The position numbers and the translations under genes are program-made. The notes beneath the pieces were generated by a model. The model was not told the origin of the DNA. It did not search any database and saw only the letters and a program-made list of their open reading frames with translations. Shown piece by piece: positions 1-10,012 of a DNA stretch of 64,000 nucleotides (its first letter is position 1; the number at the start of each line of letters is the position of its first letter). Source of the stretch: Gordius sp. MW1 (Eukaryota > Nematomorpha > Gordioida > Gordea > Gordiidae); NCBI GenBank assembly GCA_964036665.1, contig OZ038530.1, positions 6,772,501-6,836,500 of the forward strand, written 5' to 3'.

Positions 1-24
1 GCCCAATTTTCGCTTTTAACCAAC

Positions 25-143
25 GGTTACGACCATATCACGTTGAAAACACCGGTTCCCTTCCGAACACCGAAGTTATGCAACGTTGAGCCCGGTTAGT
101 ACTTGGATGGGTGACCGCTTGGGAATCCCGGGTGTTGTAACCT
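25..143 (+). rRNA. 5S rRNA gene, copy 1 (A55T)
   Basis: 5S rRNA is the small RNA of the large ribosomal subunit, transcribed by RNA polymerase III from an internal promoter and assembled with ribosomal proteins uL18 and uL5. Here positions 1-9 (GGTTACGAC) pair with 110-118 (GTTGTAACC) as helix I. Box A and box C lie at gene positions 49-63 and 81-98, and T5 follows at once. The start is set by the helix I partner of the 3' end; the exact 3' end is uncertain by one or two U. This copy has A55T in box A (TTATGC for TTAAGC) with normal T109, and is preceded by GCCCAATT instead of the usual GCACAATT. It is 563 bp to the next gene; its spacer has AACACGATAA. Confidence 0.93.
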
Positions 144-222
144 TTTTAAATACTTTTTTGAATCCAGTTACGATCAGGGGCGATCCTTAGCACATAGGGG
201 ACGCCGTAGGAATATATTTGAG

Positions 223-237
223 AATTAATTTTTAATT
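223..237. repeat. AT-rich inverted repeat in the spacer (copy 1 example)
   Basis: AATTAA, TTT, TTAATT: a perfect 6-bp inverted repeat about 80 bp after the gene. It recurs at the same place in other repeats; no role is evident from sequence alone. Confidence 0.7.
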
Positions 238-284
238 TTAAAGCGCCATTTACGGAGATTTAGGGATTTTATAGTATTTTGCGT

Positions 285-311
285 CGGACAGAATGCTAGG
301 CTAGGTGTCCG
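285..311. repeat. Spacer hairpin CGGACA...TGTCCG with CTAG-N-CTAG loop (copy 1 example)
   Basis: Perfect 6-bp arms enclose a 15-nt loop GAATGCTAGGCTAGG that itself contains the palindrome CTAG-G-CTAG. The arms are unchanged in nearly every copy (copy 86 has one change). The centre base varies between G and T without breaking the palindrome, except for CTAGTGTAG after copies 10, 23, 55 and 68. Confidence 0.75.
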
Positions 312-407
312 CCCTCAACGGAATTCACGTATTGGCGTCTGAAAGGGAGTGAGTAAATCGAGAACACGATAATAAAACTGCGTCGAGCTGTATAATTACT
401 ACCTAAC

Positions 408-447
408 GATCAAAAAGTTACATATTCAATCAAAAAGTTACATATTC
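408..447 (+). repeat. Two tandem 20-bp direct repeats in the spacer (copy 1 example)
   Basis: RATCAAAAAGTTACATATTC occurs twice in a row, the first with G or A as its first base and the second with A. One unit is missing after copies 5, 8, 18, 20, 28, 32, 34, 50, 52, 63, 65, 73, 93, 96, 99, 101, 106 and 113, which accounts exactly for their 20-bp shorter repeats. Confidence 0.9.
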
Positions 448-556
448 CTCGCATTGCGTCATTGATTAGGACAAAATACACACATTTCGATGCCCTCCCC
501 TCGATTTTAAATGATAATACATGGGTGGGAAATAAAAAAGTAGGAATCTTGCCTGA

Positions 557-564
557 TTTATAAG
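557..564 (+). promoter_or_regulatory. TATA-like element upstream of copy 2
   Basis: TTTATAAG lies at -31 to -24 relative to the gene start and recurs at this place before the other copies I checked. Upstream TATA-like elements near -30 help place TFIIIB on 5S genes in several eukaryotes; that role here is inferred from position. The sequence becomes GTGTTATAAG before copies 28, 34 and 73. Confidence 0.6.
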
Positions 565-635
565 CACAATTTTCGCTTTTAACCAACGGTTACGACCGTA
601 TCACGTTGAAAACACCGGTTCCCTTCCGAACACCG

Positions 636-650
636 AAGTTAAGCAACGTT
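636..650 (+). promoter_or_regulatory. Box A of the 5S internal control region (copy 2)
   Basis: AAGTTAAGCAACGTT, gene positions 49-63, matches the place and pattern of the vertebrate 5S box A. Classes with A54T, A55T, A50T, G51T or T63A all change this element, so they are the copies most likely to differ in transcription. Confidence 0.8.
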
Positions 651-667
651 GAGCCCGGTTAGTACTT

Positions 668-685
668 GGATGGGTGACCGCTTGG
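668..685 (+). promoter_or_regulatory. Box C of the 5S internal control region (copy 2)
   Basis: GGATGGGTGACCGCTTGG, gene positions 81-98, is the main TFIIIA contact region of type 1 Pol III promoters. It is intact in most copies; changes occur in copies 40 and 82 (A90G, T95C), 41 and 80 (C94G), and 11, 24, 56 and 69 (C92T). Confidence 0.85.
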
Positions 686-705
686 GAATCCCGGGTGTTG
701 TAACC

Positions 706-722
706 TTTTTAAATACTTTTTT
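706..722 (+). terminator. Pol III terminator and backup T-run (copy 2)
   Basis: T5 at 706-710 follows the last paired base of 5S, and T6 at 717-722 follows after AAATAC. A run of four or more T is the usual Pol III stop. In TTTCTT copies (3, 14, 31, 37, 42, 44, 76, 84, 86, 108, 114) the second run is split by C while the first stays intact. Confidence 0.85.
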
Positions 723-1140
723 GAATCCAGTTACGATCAGGGGCGATCCTTAGCACATAGGGGACGCCGTAGGAATATATTTGAGAATTAATTTTTAATT
801 TTAAAGCGCCATTTACGGAGATTTAGGGATTTTATAGTATTTTGCGTCGGACAGAATGCTAGGCTAGGTGTCCGCCCTCAACGGAATTCACGTATTGGCG
901 TCTGAGTAAATCGAGAACGCGATAATAAAACTGCGTCGAGCTGTATAATTACTACCTAACGATCAAAAAGTTACATATTCAATCAAAAAGTTACATATTC
1001 CTCGCATTGCGTCATTGATTAGGACAAAATACACACATTTCGATGCCCTCCCCTCGATTTTAAATGATAATACATGGGTGGGAAATAATAAAGTAGGAAT
1101 CTTGCCTGATTTATAAGCACAATTTTCGCTTTTAACCAAC
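707..1140 (+). other. Representative non-transcribed spacer (copy 2 to copy 3)
   Basis: Worked example of the spacer between every gene pair. In order it holds the T-runs, a block with GATCAGGGGCGATCC and GACGCCGTAGG, the AATTAA/TTAATT inverted repeat, the CGGACA/TGTCCG hairpin, the GTCTGA region (10-bp block deleted here), TAATAAAACTGCGTCGAGC, two 20-bp direct repeats, a GCCCTCCCCTCG pyrimidine-rich stretch, CATGGGTGGGAAATAA, and the TATA-like element ahead of the next gene. I found no second gene, no tRNA-like A/B box pair and no spliced-leader sequence on either strand. Confidence 0.85.
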
Positions 1141-1259
1141 GGTTACGACCATATCACGTTGAAAACACCGGTTCCCTTCCGAACACCGAAGTTAAGCAAC
1201 GTTGAGCCCGGTTAGTACTTGGATGGGTGACCGCTTGGGAATCCCGGGTGTTGTAACCT
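1141..1259 (+). rRNA. 5S rRNA gene, copy 3 (consensus)
   Basis: Consensus gene body. Spacer has TTTCTT and GTTATT; 563 bp to the next gene. Confidence 0.96.
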
Positions 1260-1703
1260 TTTTAAATACTTTCTTGAATCCAGTTACGATCAGGGGCGAT
1301 CCTTAGCACATAGGGGACGCCGTAGGAATATATTTGAGAATTAATTTTTAATTTTAAAGCGCCATTTACGGAGATTTAGGGATTTTATAGTATTTTGCGT
1401 CGGACAGAATGCTAGGCTAGGTGTCCGCCCTCAACGGAATTCACGTATTGGCGTCTGAAAGGGAGTGAGTAAATCGAGAACGCGATAATAAAACTGCGTC
1501 GAGCTGTATAATTACTACCTAACGATCAAAAAGTTACATATTCAATCAAAAAGTTACATATTCCTCGCATTGCGTTATTGATTAGGACAAAATACACACA
1601 TTTCGATGCCCTCCCCTCGATTTTAAATGATAATACATGGGTGGGAAATAAAAAAGTAGGAATCTTGCCTGATTTATAAGCACAATTTTCGCTTTTAACC
1701 AAC

Positions 1704-1822
1704 GGTTACGACCATATCACGTTGAAAACACCGGTTCCCTTCCGAACACCGAAGTTAAGCAACGTTGAGCCCGGTTAGTACTTGGATGGGTGACCGCTTG
1801 GGAATCCCGGGTGTTGTAACCT
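1704..1822 (+). rRNA. 5S rRNA gene, copy 4 (consensus)
   Basis: Consensus gene body. Spacer has GGCG, a unique AAAAAAGTTAG near 2217, and ends in the GCCCAATT leader that accompanies A55T genes; 563 bp. Confidence 0.96.
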
Positions 1823-2266
1823 TTTTAAATACTTTTTTGAATCCAGTTACGATCAGGGGCGATCCTTAGCACATAGGGGACGCCGTAGGAATATATTTGA
1901 GAATTAATTTTTAATTTTAAAGCGCCATTTACGGCGATTTAGGGATTTTATAGTATTTTGCGTCGGACAGAATGCTAGGCTAGGTGTCCGCCCTCAACGG
2001 AATTCACGTATTGGCGTCTGAAAGGGAGTGAGTAAATCGAGAACGCGATAATAAAACTGCGTCGAGCTGTATAATTACTACCTAACGATCAAAAAGTTAC
2101 ATATTCAATCAAAAAGTTACATATTCCTCGCATTGCGTCATTGATTAGGACAAAATACACACATTTCGATGCCCTCCCCTCGATTTTAAATGATAATACA
2201 TGGGTGGGAAATAAAAAAGTTAGAATCTTGCCTGATTTATAAGCCCAATTTTCGCTTTTAACCAAC

Positions 2267-2385
2267 GGTTACGACCATATCACGTTGAAAACACCGGTTC
2301 CCTTCCGAACACCGAAGTTATGCAACGTTGAGCCCGGTTAGTACTTGGATGGGTGACCGCTTGGGAATCCCGGGGGTTGTAACCT
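2267..2385 (+). rRNA. 5S rRNA gene, copy 5 (A55T, T109G)
   Basis: Carries A55T in box A and T109G (CCCGGGGGTTG) beside helix I, with the GCCC leader. Spacer has ACAG, CTCCCTAACAATC and a single 20-bp repeat; 543 bp. First complete member of a recurring variant class. Confidence 0.92.
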
Positions 2386-2809
2386 TTTTAAATACTTTTT
2401 TGAATCCAGTTACGATCAGGGGCGATCCTTAGCACATAGGGGACGCCGTAGGAATATATTTGAGAATTAATTTTTAATTTTAAAGCGCCATTTACGGAGA
2501 TTTAGGGATTTTACAGTATTTTGCGTCGGACAGAATGCTAGGCTAGGTGTCCGCCCTCAACGGAATTCACGTATTGGCGTCTGAAAGGGAGTGAGTAAAT
2601 CGAGAACGCGATAATAAAACTGCGTCGAGCTGTATAATTACTCCCTAACAATCAAAAAGTTACATATTCCTCGCATTGCGTCATTGATTAGGACAAAATA
2701 CACACATTTCGATGCCCTCCCCTCGATTTTAAATGATAATACATGGGTGGGAAATAAAAAAGTAGGAATCTTGCCTGATTTATAAGCACAATTTTCGCTT
2801 TTAACCAAC

Positions 2810-2928
2810 GGTTACGACCATATCACGTTGAAAACACCGGTTCCCTTCCGAACACCGAAGTTAAGCAACGTTGAGCCCGGTTAGTACTTGGATGGGTGAC
2901 CGCTTGGGAATCCCGGGTGTTGTAACCT
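2810..2928 (+). rRNA. 5S rRNA gene, copy 6 (consensus)
   Basis: Consensus gene body. Spacer has the 10-bp deletion and ends in the GCCC leader; 553 bp. Confidence 0.96.
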
Positions 2929-3362
2929 TTTTAAATACTTTTTTGAATCCAGTTACGATCAGGGGCGATCCTTAGCACATAGGGGACGCCGTAGGAATAT
3001 ATTTGAGAATTAATTTTTAATTTTAAAGCGCCATTTACGGAGATTTAGGGATTTTATAGTATTTTGCGTCGGACAGAATGCTAGGCTAGGTGTCCGCCCT
3101 CAACGGAATTCACGTATTGGCGTCTGAGTAAATCGAGAACGCGATAATAAAACTGCGTCGAGCTGTATAATTACTACCTAACGATCAAAAAGTTACATAT
3201 TCAATCAAAAAGTTACATATTCCTCGCATTGCGTCATTGATTAGGACAAAATACACACATTTCGATGCCCTCCCCTCGATTTTAAATGATAATACATGGG
3301 TGGGAAATAAAAAAGTAGGAATCTTGCCTGATTTATAAGCCCAATTTTCGCTTTTAACCAAC

Positions 3363-3481
3363 GGTTACGACCATATCACGTTGAAAACACCGGTTCCCTT
3401 CCGAACACCGAAGTTATGCAACGTTGAGCCCGGTTAGTACTTGGATGGGTGACCGCTTGGGAATCCCGGGTGTTGTAACCT
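3363..3481 (+). rRNA. 5S rRNA gene, copy 7 (A55T)
   Basis: A55T without T109G, as in copy 1, with AACACGATAA in the spacer and a GCCC leader for copy 8; 563 bp. It looks like a recombinant between the A55T class and a full-length spacer type. Confidence 0.93.
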
Positions 3482-3925
3482 TTTTAAATACTTTTTTGAA
3501 TCCAGTTACGATCAGGGGCGATCCTTAGCACATAGGGGACGCCGTAGGAATATATTTGAGAATTAATTTTTAATTTTAAAGCGCCATTTACGGAGATTTA
3601 GGGATTTTATAGTATTTTGCGTCGGACAGAATGCTAGGCTAGGTGTCCGCCCTCAACGGAATTCACGTATTGGCGTCTGAAAGGGAGTGAGTAAATCGAG
3701 AACACGATAATAAAACTGCGTCGAGCTGTATAATTACTACCTAACGATCAAAAAGTTACATATTCAATCAAAAAGTTACATATTCCTCGCATTGCGTCAT
3801 TGATTAGGACAAAATACACACATTTCGATGCCCTCCCCTCGATTTTAAATGATAATACATGGGTGGGAAATAAAAAAGTAGGAATCTTGCCTGATTTATA
3901 AGCCCAATTTTCGCTTTTAACCAAC

Positions 3926-4044
3926 GGTTACGACCATATCACGTTGAAAACACCGGTTCCCTTCCGAACACCGAAGTTATGCAACGTTGAGCCCGGTTAG
4001 TACTTGGATGGGTGACCGCTTGGGAATCCCGGGGGTTGTAACCT
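3926..4044 (+). rRNA. 5S rRNA gene, copy 8 (A55T, T109G)
   Basis: Same gene and spacer type as copy 5 (ACAG, single 20-bp repeat, 543 bp), lying exactly 1,659 bp after it. Confidence 0.92.
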
Positions 4045-4468
4045 TTTTAAATACTTTTTTGAATCCAGTTACGATCAGGGGCGATCCTTAGCACATAGGG
4101 GACGCCGTAGGAATATATTTGAGAATTAATTTTTAATTTTAAAGCGCCATTTACGGAGATTTAGGGATTTTACAGTATTTTGCGTCGGACAGAATGCTAG
4201 GCTAGGTGTCCGCCCTCAACGGAATTCACGTATTGGCGTCTGAAAGGGAGTGAGTAAATCGAGAACGCGATAATAAAACTGCGTCGAGCTGTATAATTAC
4301 TCCCTAACAATCAAAAAGTTACATATTCCTCGCATTGCGTCATTGATTAGGACAAAATACACACATTTCGATGCCCTCCCCTCGATTTTAAATGATAATA
4401 CATGGGTGGGAAATAAAAAAGTAGGAATCTTGCCTGATTTATAAGCACAATTTTCGCTTTTAACCAAC

Positions 4469-4587
4469 GGTTACGACCATATCACGTTGAAAACACCGGT
4501 TCCCTTCCGAACACCGAAGTTAAGCAACGTTGAGCCCGGTTAGTACTTGGATGGGTGACCGCTTGGGAATCCCGGGTGTTGTAACCT
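4469..4587 (+). rRNA. 5S rRNA gene, copy 9 (consensus)
   Basis: Consensus gene body. Spacer has the 10-bp deletion and a private GCGTTGAGCTG near 4815; 553 bp. Counterpart of copy 6 in the 1,659-bp duplication. Confidence 0.96.
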
Positions 4588-5021
4588 TTTTAAATACTTT
4601 TTTGAATCCAGTTACGATCAGGGGCGATCCTTAGCACATAGGGGACGCCGTAGGAATATATTTGAGAATTAATTTTTAATTTTAAAGCGCCATTTACGGA
4701 GATTTAGGGATTTTATAGTATTTTGCGTCGGACAGAATGCTAGGCTAGGTGTCCGCCCTCAACGGAATTCACGTATTGGCGTCTGAGTAAATCGAGAACG
4801 CGATAATAAAACTGCGTTGAGCTGTATAATTACTACCTAACGATCAAAAAGTTACATATTCAATCAAAAAGTTACATATTCCTCGCATTGCGTCATTGAT
4901 TAGGACAAAATACACACATTTCGATGCCCTCCCCTCGATTTTAAATGATAATACATGGGTGGGAAATAAAAAAGTAGGAATCTTGCCTGATTTATAAGCA
5001 CAATTTTCGCTTTTAACCAAC

Positions 5022-5140
5022 GGTTACGACCATATCACGTTGAAAACACCGGTTCCCTTCCGAACACCGAAGTTAAGCAACGTTGAGCCCGGTTAGTACT
5101 TGGATGGGTGACCGCTTGGGAATCCCGGGTGTTGTAACCT
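5022..5140 (+). rRNA. 5S rRNA gene, copy 10 (consensus)
   Basis: Consensus gene body. Spacer is the divergent type with CTAGTGTAGG in the hairpin loop, a 3-bp deletion (CCCTCGGAATTC), a private GTCAGAAAG, and TTTTAAATAAC ahead of copy 11; 560 bp. Confidence 0.95.
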
Positions 5141-5581
5141 TTTTAAATACTTTTTTGAATCCAGTTACGATCAGGGGCGATCCTTAGCACATAGGGGACG
5201 CCGTAGGAATATATTTGAGAATTAATTTTTAATTTTAAAGCGCCATTTACGGAGATTTAGGGATTTTATAGTATTTTGCGTCGGACAGAATGCTAGTGTA
5301 GGTGTCCGCCCTCGGAATTCACGTATTGGCGTCAGAAAGGGAGTGAGTAAATCGAGAACGCGATAATAAAACTGCGTCGAGCTGTATAATTACTACCTAA
5401 CAATCAAAAAGTTACATATTCAATCAAAAAGTTACATATTCCTCGCATTGCGTCATTGATTAGGACAAAATACACACATTTCGATGCCCTCCCCTCGATT
5501 TTAAATGATAATACATGGGTGGGAAATAAAAAAGTAGGAATCTTGCCTGATTTATAAGCACAATTTTCGCTTTTAAATAAC

Positions 5582-5700
5582 GGTTACTACCATATCACGT
5601 TAAAAACACCGGTTCCCTTCCGAACACCGATGTTAAGCAACGTTGAGCCCGGTTAGTACTTGGATGGGTGACTGCTTGGGAATCCCGGGTGTTGTAACCT
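5582..5700 (+). rRNA. 5S rRNA gene, copy 11 (divergent: G7T, G21A, A50T, C92T)
   Basis: The most divergent full-length gene here: G7T turns a helix I G-U pair into U-U, G21A lies in the 5' half, A50T is in box A and C92T is in box C (GACTGCTTGG). Spacer has ATTCTTAGTAC, AGAAGCGAT and a 39-bp deletion between GATTAGGACAAAA and ATACATGGG; only 523 bp to the next gene. Possibly impaired. Confidence 0.88.
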
Positions 5701-6104
5701 TTTTAAATACTTTTTTGAATCCAGTTACGATCAGGGGCGATTCTTAGTACATAGGGGACGCCGTAGGAATATATTTGAGAATTAATTTTTAATTTTAAAG
5801 CGCCATTTACGGAGATTTAGGGATTTTATAGTATTTTGCGTCGGACAGAATGCTAGTCTAGGTGTCCGCCCTCAACGGAATTCACGTATTGGCGTCTGAA
5901 AGGGAGTGAGTAAATCGAGAAGCGATAATAAAACTGCGTCGAGCTGTATAATTACTACCTAACGATCAAAAAGTTACATATTCAATCAAAAAGTTAAATA
6001 TTTTTCGCATTGCGTTTTTGATTAGGACAAAAAATACATGGGTGGGAAATAAAAAAGTAGGAATCTTGCCTGATTTATAAGCACAATTTTCGCTTTTAAC
6101 CAAC

Positions 6105-6223
6105 GGTTACGACCATATCACGTTGAAAACACCGGTTCCCTTCCGAACACCTAAGTTAAGCAACGTTGAGCCCGGTTAGTACTTGGATGGGTGACCGCTT
6201 GGGAATCCCGGGTGTTGTAACCT
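6105..6223 (+). rRNA. 5S rRNA gene, copy 12 (G48T)
   Basis: Single change G48T (CACCTAAGTT), unique to this copy. Spacer has a private GAACGGGAG, AACACGATAA and AATAATAAAG; 563 bp. Confidence 0.94.
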
Positions 6224-6667
6224 TTTTAAATACTTTTTTGAATCCAGTTACGATCAGGGGCGATCCTTAGCACATAGGGGACGCCGTAGGAATATATTTG
6301 AGAATTAATTTTTAATTTTAAAGCGCCATTTACGGAGATTTAGGGATTTTATAGTATTTTGCGTCGGACAGAATGCTAGGCTAGGTGTCCGCCCTCAACG
6401 GAATTCACGTATTGGCGTCTGAACGGGAGTGAGTAAATCGAGAACACGATAATAAAACTGCGTCGAGCTGTATAATTACTACCTAACGATCAAAAAGTTA
6501 CATATTCAATCAAAAAGTTACATATTCCTCGCATTGCGTCATTGATTAGGACAAAATACACACATTTCGATGCCCTCCCCTCGATTTTAAATGATAATAC
6601 ATGGGTGGGAAATAATAAAGTAGGAATCTTGCCTGATTTATAAGCACAATTTTCGCTTTTAACCAAC

Positions 6668-6786
6668 GGTTACGACCATATCACGTTGAAAACACCGGTT
6701 CCCTTCCGAACACCGAAGTTAAGCAACGTTGAGCCCGGTTAGTACTTGGATGGGTGACCGCTTGGGAATCCCGGGTGTTGTAACCT
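6668..6786 (+). rRNA. 5S rRNA gene, copy 13 (consensus)
   Basis: Consensus gene body. Spacer has GATAAAACATGGG and AATAATAAAG; 563 bp. Confidence 0.96.
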
Positions 6787-7230
6787 TTTTAAATACTTTT
6801 TTGAATCCAGTTACGATCAGGGGCGATCCTTAGCACATAGGGGACGCCGTAGGAATATATTTGAGAATTAATTTTTAATTTTAAAGCGCCATTTACGGAG
6901 ATTTAGGGATTTTATAGTATTTTGCGTCGGACAGAATGCTAGGCTAGGTGTCCGCCCTCAACGGAATTCACGTATTGGCGTCTGAAAGGGAGTGAGTAAA
7001 TCGAGAACGCGATAATAAAACTGCGTCGAGCTGTATAATTACTACCTAACGATCAAAAAGTTACATATTCAATCAAAAAGTTACATATTCCTCGCATTGC
7101 GTCATTGATTAGGACAAAATACACACATTTCGATGCCCTCCCCTCGATTTTAAATGATAAAACATGGGTGGGAAATAATAAAGTAGGAATCTTGCCTGAT
7201 TTATAAGCACAATTTTCGCTTTTAACCAAC

Positions 7231-7349
7231 GGTTACGACCATATCACGTTGAAAACACCGGTTCCCTTCCGAACACCGAAGTTAAGCAACGTTGAGCCCT
7301 GTTAGTACTTGGATGGGTGACCGCTTGGGAATCCCGGGTGTTGTAACCT
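7231..7349 (+). rRNA. 5S rRNA gene, copy 14 (G70T)
   Basis: G70T (GAGCCCTGTTAG), unique to this copy. Spacer has TTTCTT and GTTATT; 563 bp. The 25,028-bp dispersed repeat begins just after its T-run. Confidence 0.94.
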
Positions 7350-7793
7350 TTTTAAATACTTTCTTGAATCCAGTTACGATCAGGGGCGATCCTTAGCACA
7401 TAGGGGACGCCGTAGGAATATATTTGAGAATTAATTTTTAATTTTAAAGCGCCATTTACGGAGATTTAGGGATTTTATAGTATTTTGCGTCGGACAGAAT
7501 GCTAGGCTAGGTGTCCGCCCTCAACGGAATTCACGTATTGGCGTCTGAAAGGGAGTGAGTAAATCGAGAACGCGATAATAAAACTGCGTCGAGCTGTATA
7601 ATTACTACCTAACGATCAAAAAGTTACATATTCAATCAAAAAGTTACATATTCCTCGCATTGCGTTATTGATTAGGACAAAATACACACATTTCGATGCC
7701 CTCCCCTCGATTTTAAATGATAATACATGGGTGGGAAATAAAAAAGTAGGAATCTTGCCTGATTTATAAGCACAATTTTCGCTTTTAACCAAC

Positions 7794-7912
7794 GGTTACG
7801 ACCATATCACGTTGAAAACACCGGTTCCCTTCCGAACACCGAAGTTAAGCAACGTTGAGCCCGGTTAGTACTTGGATGGGTGACCGCTTGGGAATCCCGG
7901 GTGTTGTAACCT
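7794..7912 (+). rRNA. 5S rRNA gene, copy 15 (consensus)
   Basis: Consensus gene body. Spacer has ATATTTAAGAATT and GGCG, a pairing shared with copies 47 and 60; 563 bp. Confidence 0.96.
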
Positions 7913-8356
7913 TTTTAAATACTTTTTTGAATCCAGTTACGATCAGGGGCGATCCTTAGCACATAGGGGACGCCGTAGGAATATATTTAAGAATTAATTT
8001 TTAATTTTAAAGCGCCATTTACGGCGATTTAGGGATTTTATAGTATTTTGCGTCGGACAGAATGCTAGGCTAGGTGTCCGCCCTCAACGGAATTCACGTA
8101 TTGGCGTCTGAAAGGGAGTGAGTAAATCGAGAACGCGATAATAAAACTGCGTCGAGCTGTATAATTACTACCTAACGATCAAAAAGTTACATATTCAATC
8201 AAAAAGTTACATATTCCTCGCATTGCGTCATTGATTAGGACAAAATACACACATTTCGATGCCCTCCCCTCGATTTTAAATGATAATACATGGGTGGGAA
8301 ATAAAAAAGTAGGAATCTTGCCTGATTTATAAGCACAATTTTCGCTTTTAACCAAC

Positions 8357-8472
8357 GGTTACGACATCACGTTGAAAACACCGGTTCCCTTCCGAACACC
8401 GAAGTTAAGCAACGTTGAGCCCGGTTAATACTTGGATGGGTGACCGCTTGGGAATCCCGGGTGTTGTAAGCT
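8357..8472 (+). rRNA. 5S rRNA gene variant, copy 16 (3-nt deletion, G75A, C117G)
   Basis: Body is 115 nt: GACCATATC is shortened to GACATC, G75A gives GGTTAATACTT, and the 3' end is GTAAGC, so G2 faces G117 and helix I is broken at its second pair. Box A and box C are intact, so it could still bind TFIIIA/TFIIIC. Likely pseudogene class. Spacer has the 10-bp deletion and AATAATAAAG; 550 bp. Confidence 0.88.
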
Positions 8473-8906
8473 TTTTAAATACTTTTTTGAATCCAGTTAC
8501 GATCAGGGGCGATCCTTAGCACATAGGGGACGCCGTAGGAATATATTTGAGAATTAATTTTTAATTTTAAAGCGCCATTTACGGAGATTTAGGGATTTTA
8601 TAGTATTTTGCGTCGGACAGAATGCTAGGCTAGGTGTCCGCCCTCAACGGAATTCACGTATTGGCGTCTGAGTAAATCGAGAACGCGATAATAAAACTGC
8701 GTCGAGCTGTATAATTACTACCTAACGATCAAAAAGTTACATATTCAATCAAAAAGTTACATATTCCTCGCATTGCGTCATTGATTAGGACAAAATACAC
8801 ACATTTCGATGCCCTCCCCTCGATTTTAAATGATAATACATGGGTGGGAAATAATAAAGTAGGAATCTTGCCTGATTTATAAGCACAATTTTCGCTTTTA
8901 ACCAAC

Positions 8907-9025
8907 GGTTACGACCATATCACGTTGAAAACACCGGTTCCCTTCCGAACACCGAAGTTAAGCAACGTTGAGCCCGGTTAGTACTTGGATGGGTGACCGC
9001 TTGGGAATCCCGGGTGTTGTAACCT
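8907..9025 (+). rRNA. 5S rRNA gene, copy 17 (consensus)
   Basis: Consensus gene body with an otherwise ordinary spacer ending in the GCCC leader; 563 bp. Confidence 0.96.
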
Positions 9026-9469
9026 TTTTAAATACTTTTTTGAATCCAGTTACGATCAGGGGCGATCCTTAGCACATAGGGGACGCCGTAGGAATATATT
9101 TGAGAATTAATTTTTAATTTTAAAGCGCCATTTACGGAGATTTAGGGATTTTATAGTATTTTGCGTCGGACAGAATGCTAGGCTAGGTGTCCGCCCTCAA
9201 CGGAATTCACGTATTGGCGTCTGAAAGGGAGTGAGTAAATCGAGAACGCGATAATAAAACTGCGTCGAGCTGTATAATTACTACCTAACGATCAAAAAGT
9301 TACATATTCAATCAAAAAGTTACATATTCCTCGCATTGCGTCATTGATTAGGACAAAATACACACATTTCGATGCCCTCCCCTCGATTTTAAATGATAAT
9401 ACATGGGTGGGAAATAAAAAAGTAGGAATCTTGCCTGATTTATAAGCCCAATTTTCGCTTTTAACCAAC

Positions 9470-9588
9470 GGTTACGACCATATCACGTTGAAAACACCGG
9501 TTCCCTTCCGAACACCGAAGTTATGCAACGTTGAGCCCGGTTAGTACTTGGATGGGTGACCGCTTGGGAATCCCGGGGGTTGTAACCT
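9470..9588 (+). rRNA. 5S rRNA gene, copy 18 (A55T, T109G)
   Basis: Member of the A55T/T109G class with ACAG, CTCCCTAACAATC and a single 20-bp repeat; 543 bp. Confidence 0.92.
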
Positions 9589-10012
9589 TTTTAAATACTT
9601 TTTTGAATCCAGTTACGATCAGGGGCGATCCTTAGCACATAGGGGACGCCGTAGGAATATATTTGAGAATTAATTTTTAATTTTAAAGCGCCATTTACGG
9701 AGATTTAGGGATTTTACAGTATTTTGCGTCGGACAGAATGCTAGGCTAGGTGTCCGCCCTCAACGGAATTCACGTATTGGCGTCTGAAAGGGAGTGAGTA
9801 AATCGAGAACGCGATAATAAAACTGCGTCGAGCTGTATAATTACTCCCTAACAATCAAAAAGTTACATATTCCTCGCATTGCGTCATTGATTAGGACAAA
9901 ATACACACATTTCGATGCCCTCCCCTCGATTTTAAATGATAATACATGGGTGGGAAATAAAAAAGTAGGAATCTTGCCTGATTTATAAGCACAATTTTCG
10001 CTTTTAACCAAC

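Larger units (their letters stand above)
588..706 (+). rRNA. 5S rRNA gene, copy 2 (A11G)
   Basis: Differs from consensus by A11G (GACCGTATC) only, a singleton in the window. Spacer has the 10-bp deletion and AATAATAAAG; 553 bp to the next gene. Confidence 0.94.
2267..5580 (+). repeat. 1,659-bp higher-order repeat (copies 5-7 and 8-10)
   Basis: The order A55T/T109G gene with 543-bp repeat, then consensus gene with 553-bp repeat, occurs at copies 5-6 and again at copies 8-9, exactly 1,659 bp later. The third members (7 and 10) differ, so the unit is partly diverged or was made by recombination within it. Confidence 0.7.

Noticed and set aside
206..338. Long-range inverted repeat GACGCC ... GGCGTC around the spacer hairpin
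   Set aside because: The arms are only 6 bp and about 120 bp apart, within what chance allows; I saw no further pairing between them.
461..520. tRNA gene or second Pol III type 2 promoter in the spacer
   Set aside because: No cloverleaf and no credible box A plus box B (GGTTCGANNCC) pair was found on either strand.
144..587. Possible spliced-leader or other small RNA gene in the spacer
   Set aside because: I looked on both strands for nematode SL1-like sequence and for a snRNA-like layout. AATTTTTAA near 224-235 resembles an Sm site and CCGTAGGAATAT vaguely recalls the dinoflagellate leader start, but no leader with a splice donor and flanking stems is present.
5990..6050. Mobile element excision scar as the cause of the 39-bp spacer deletion
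   Set aside because: There is no inverted terminal repeat or target-site duplication. The ends share short A-rich sequence (ACAAAA / ATAATAC), so slippage is the simpler explanation.
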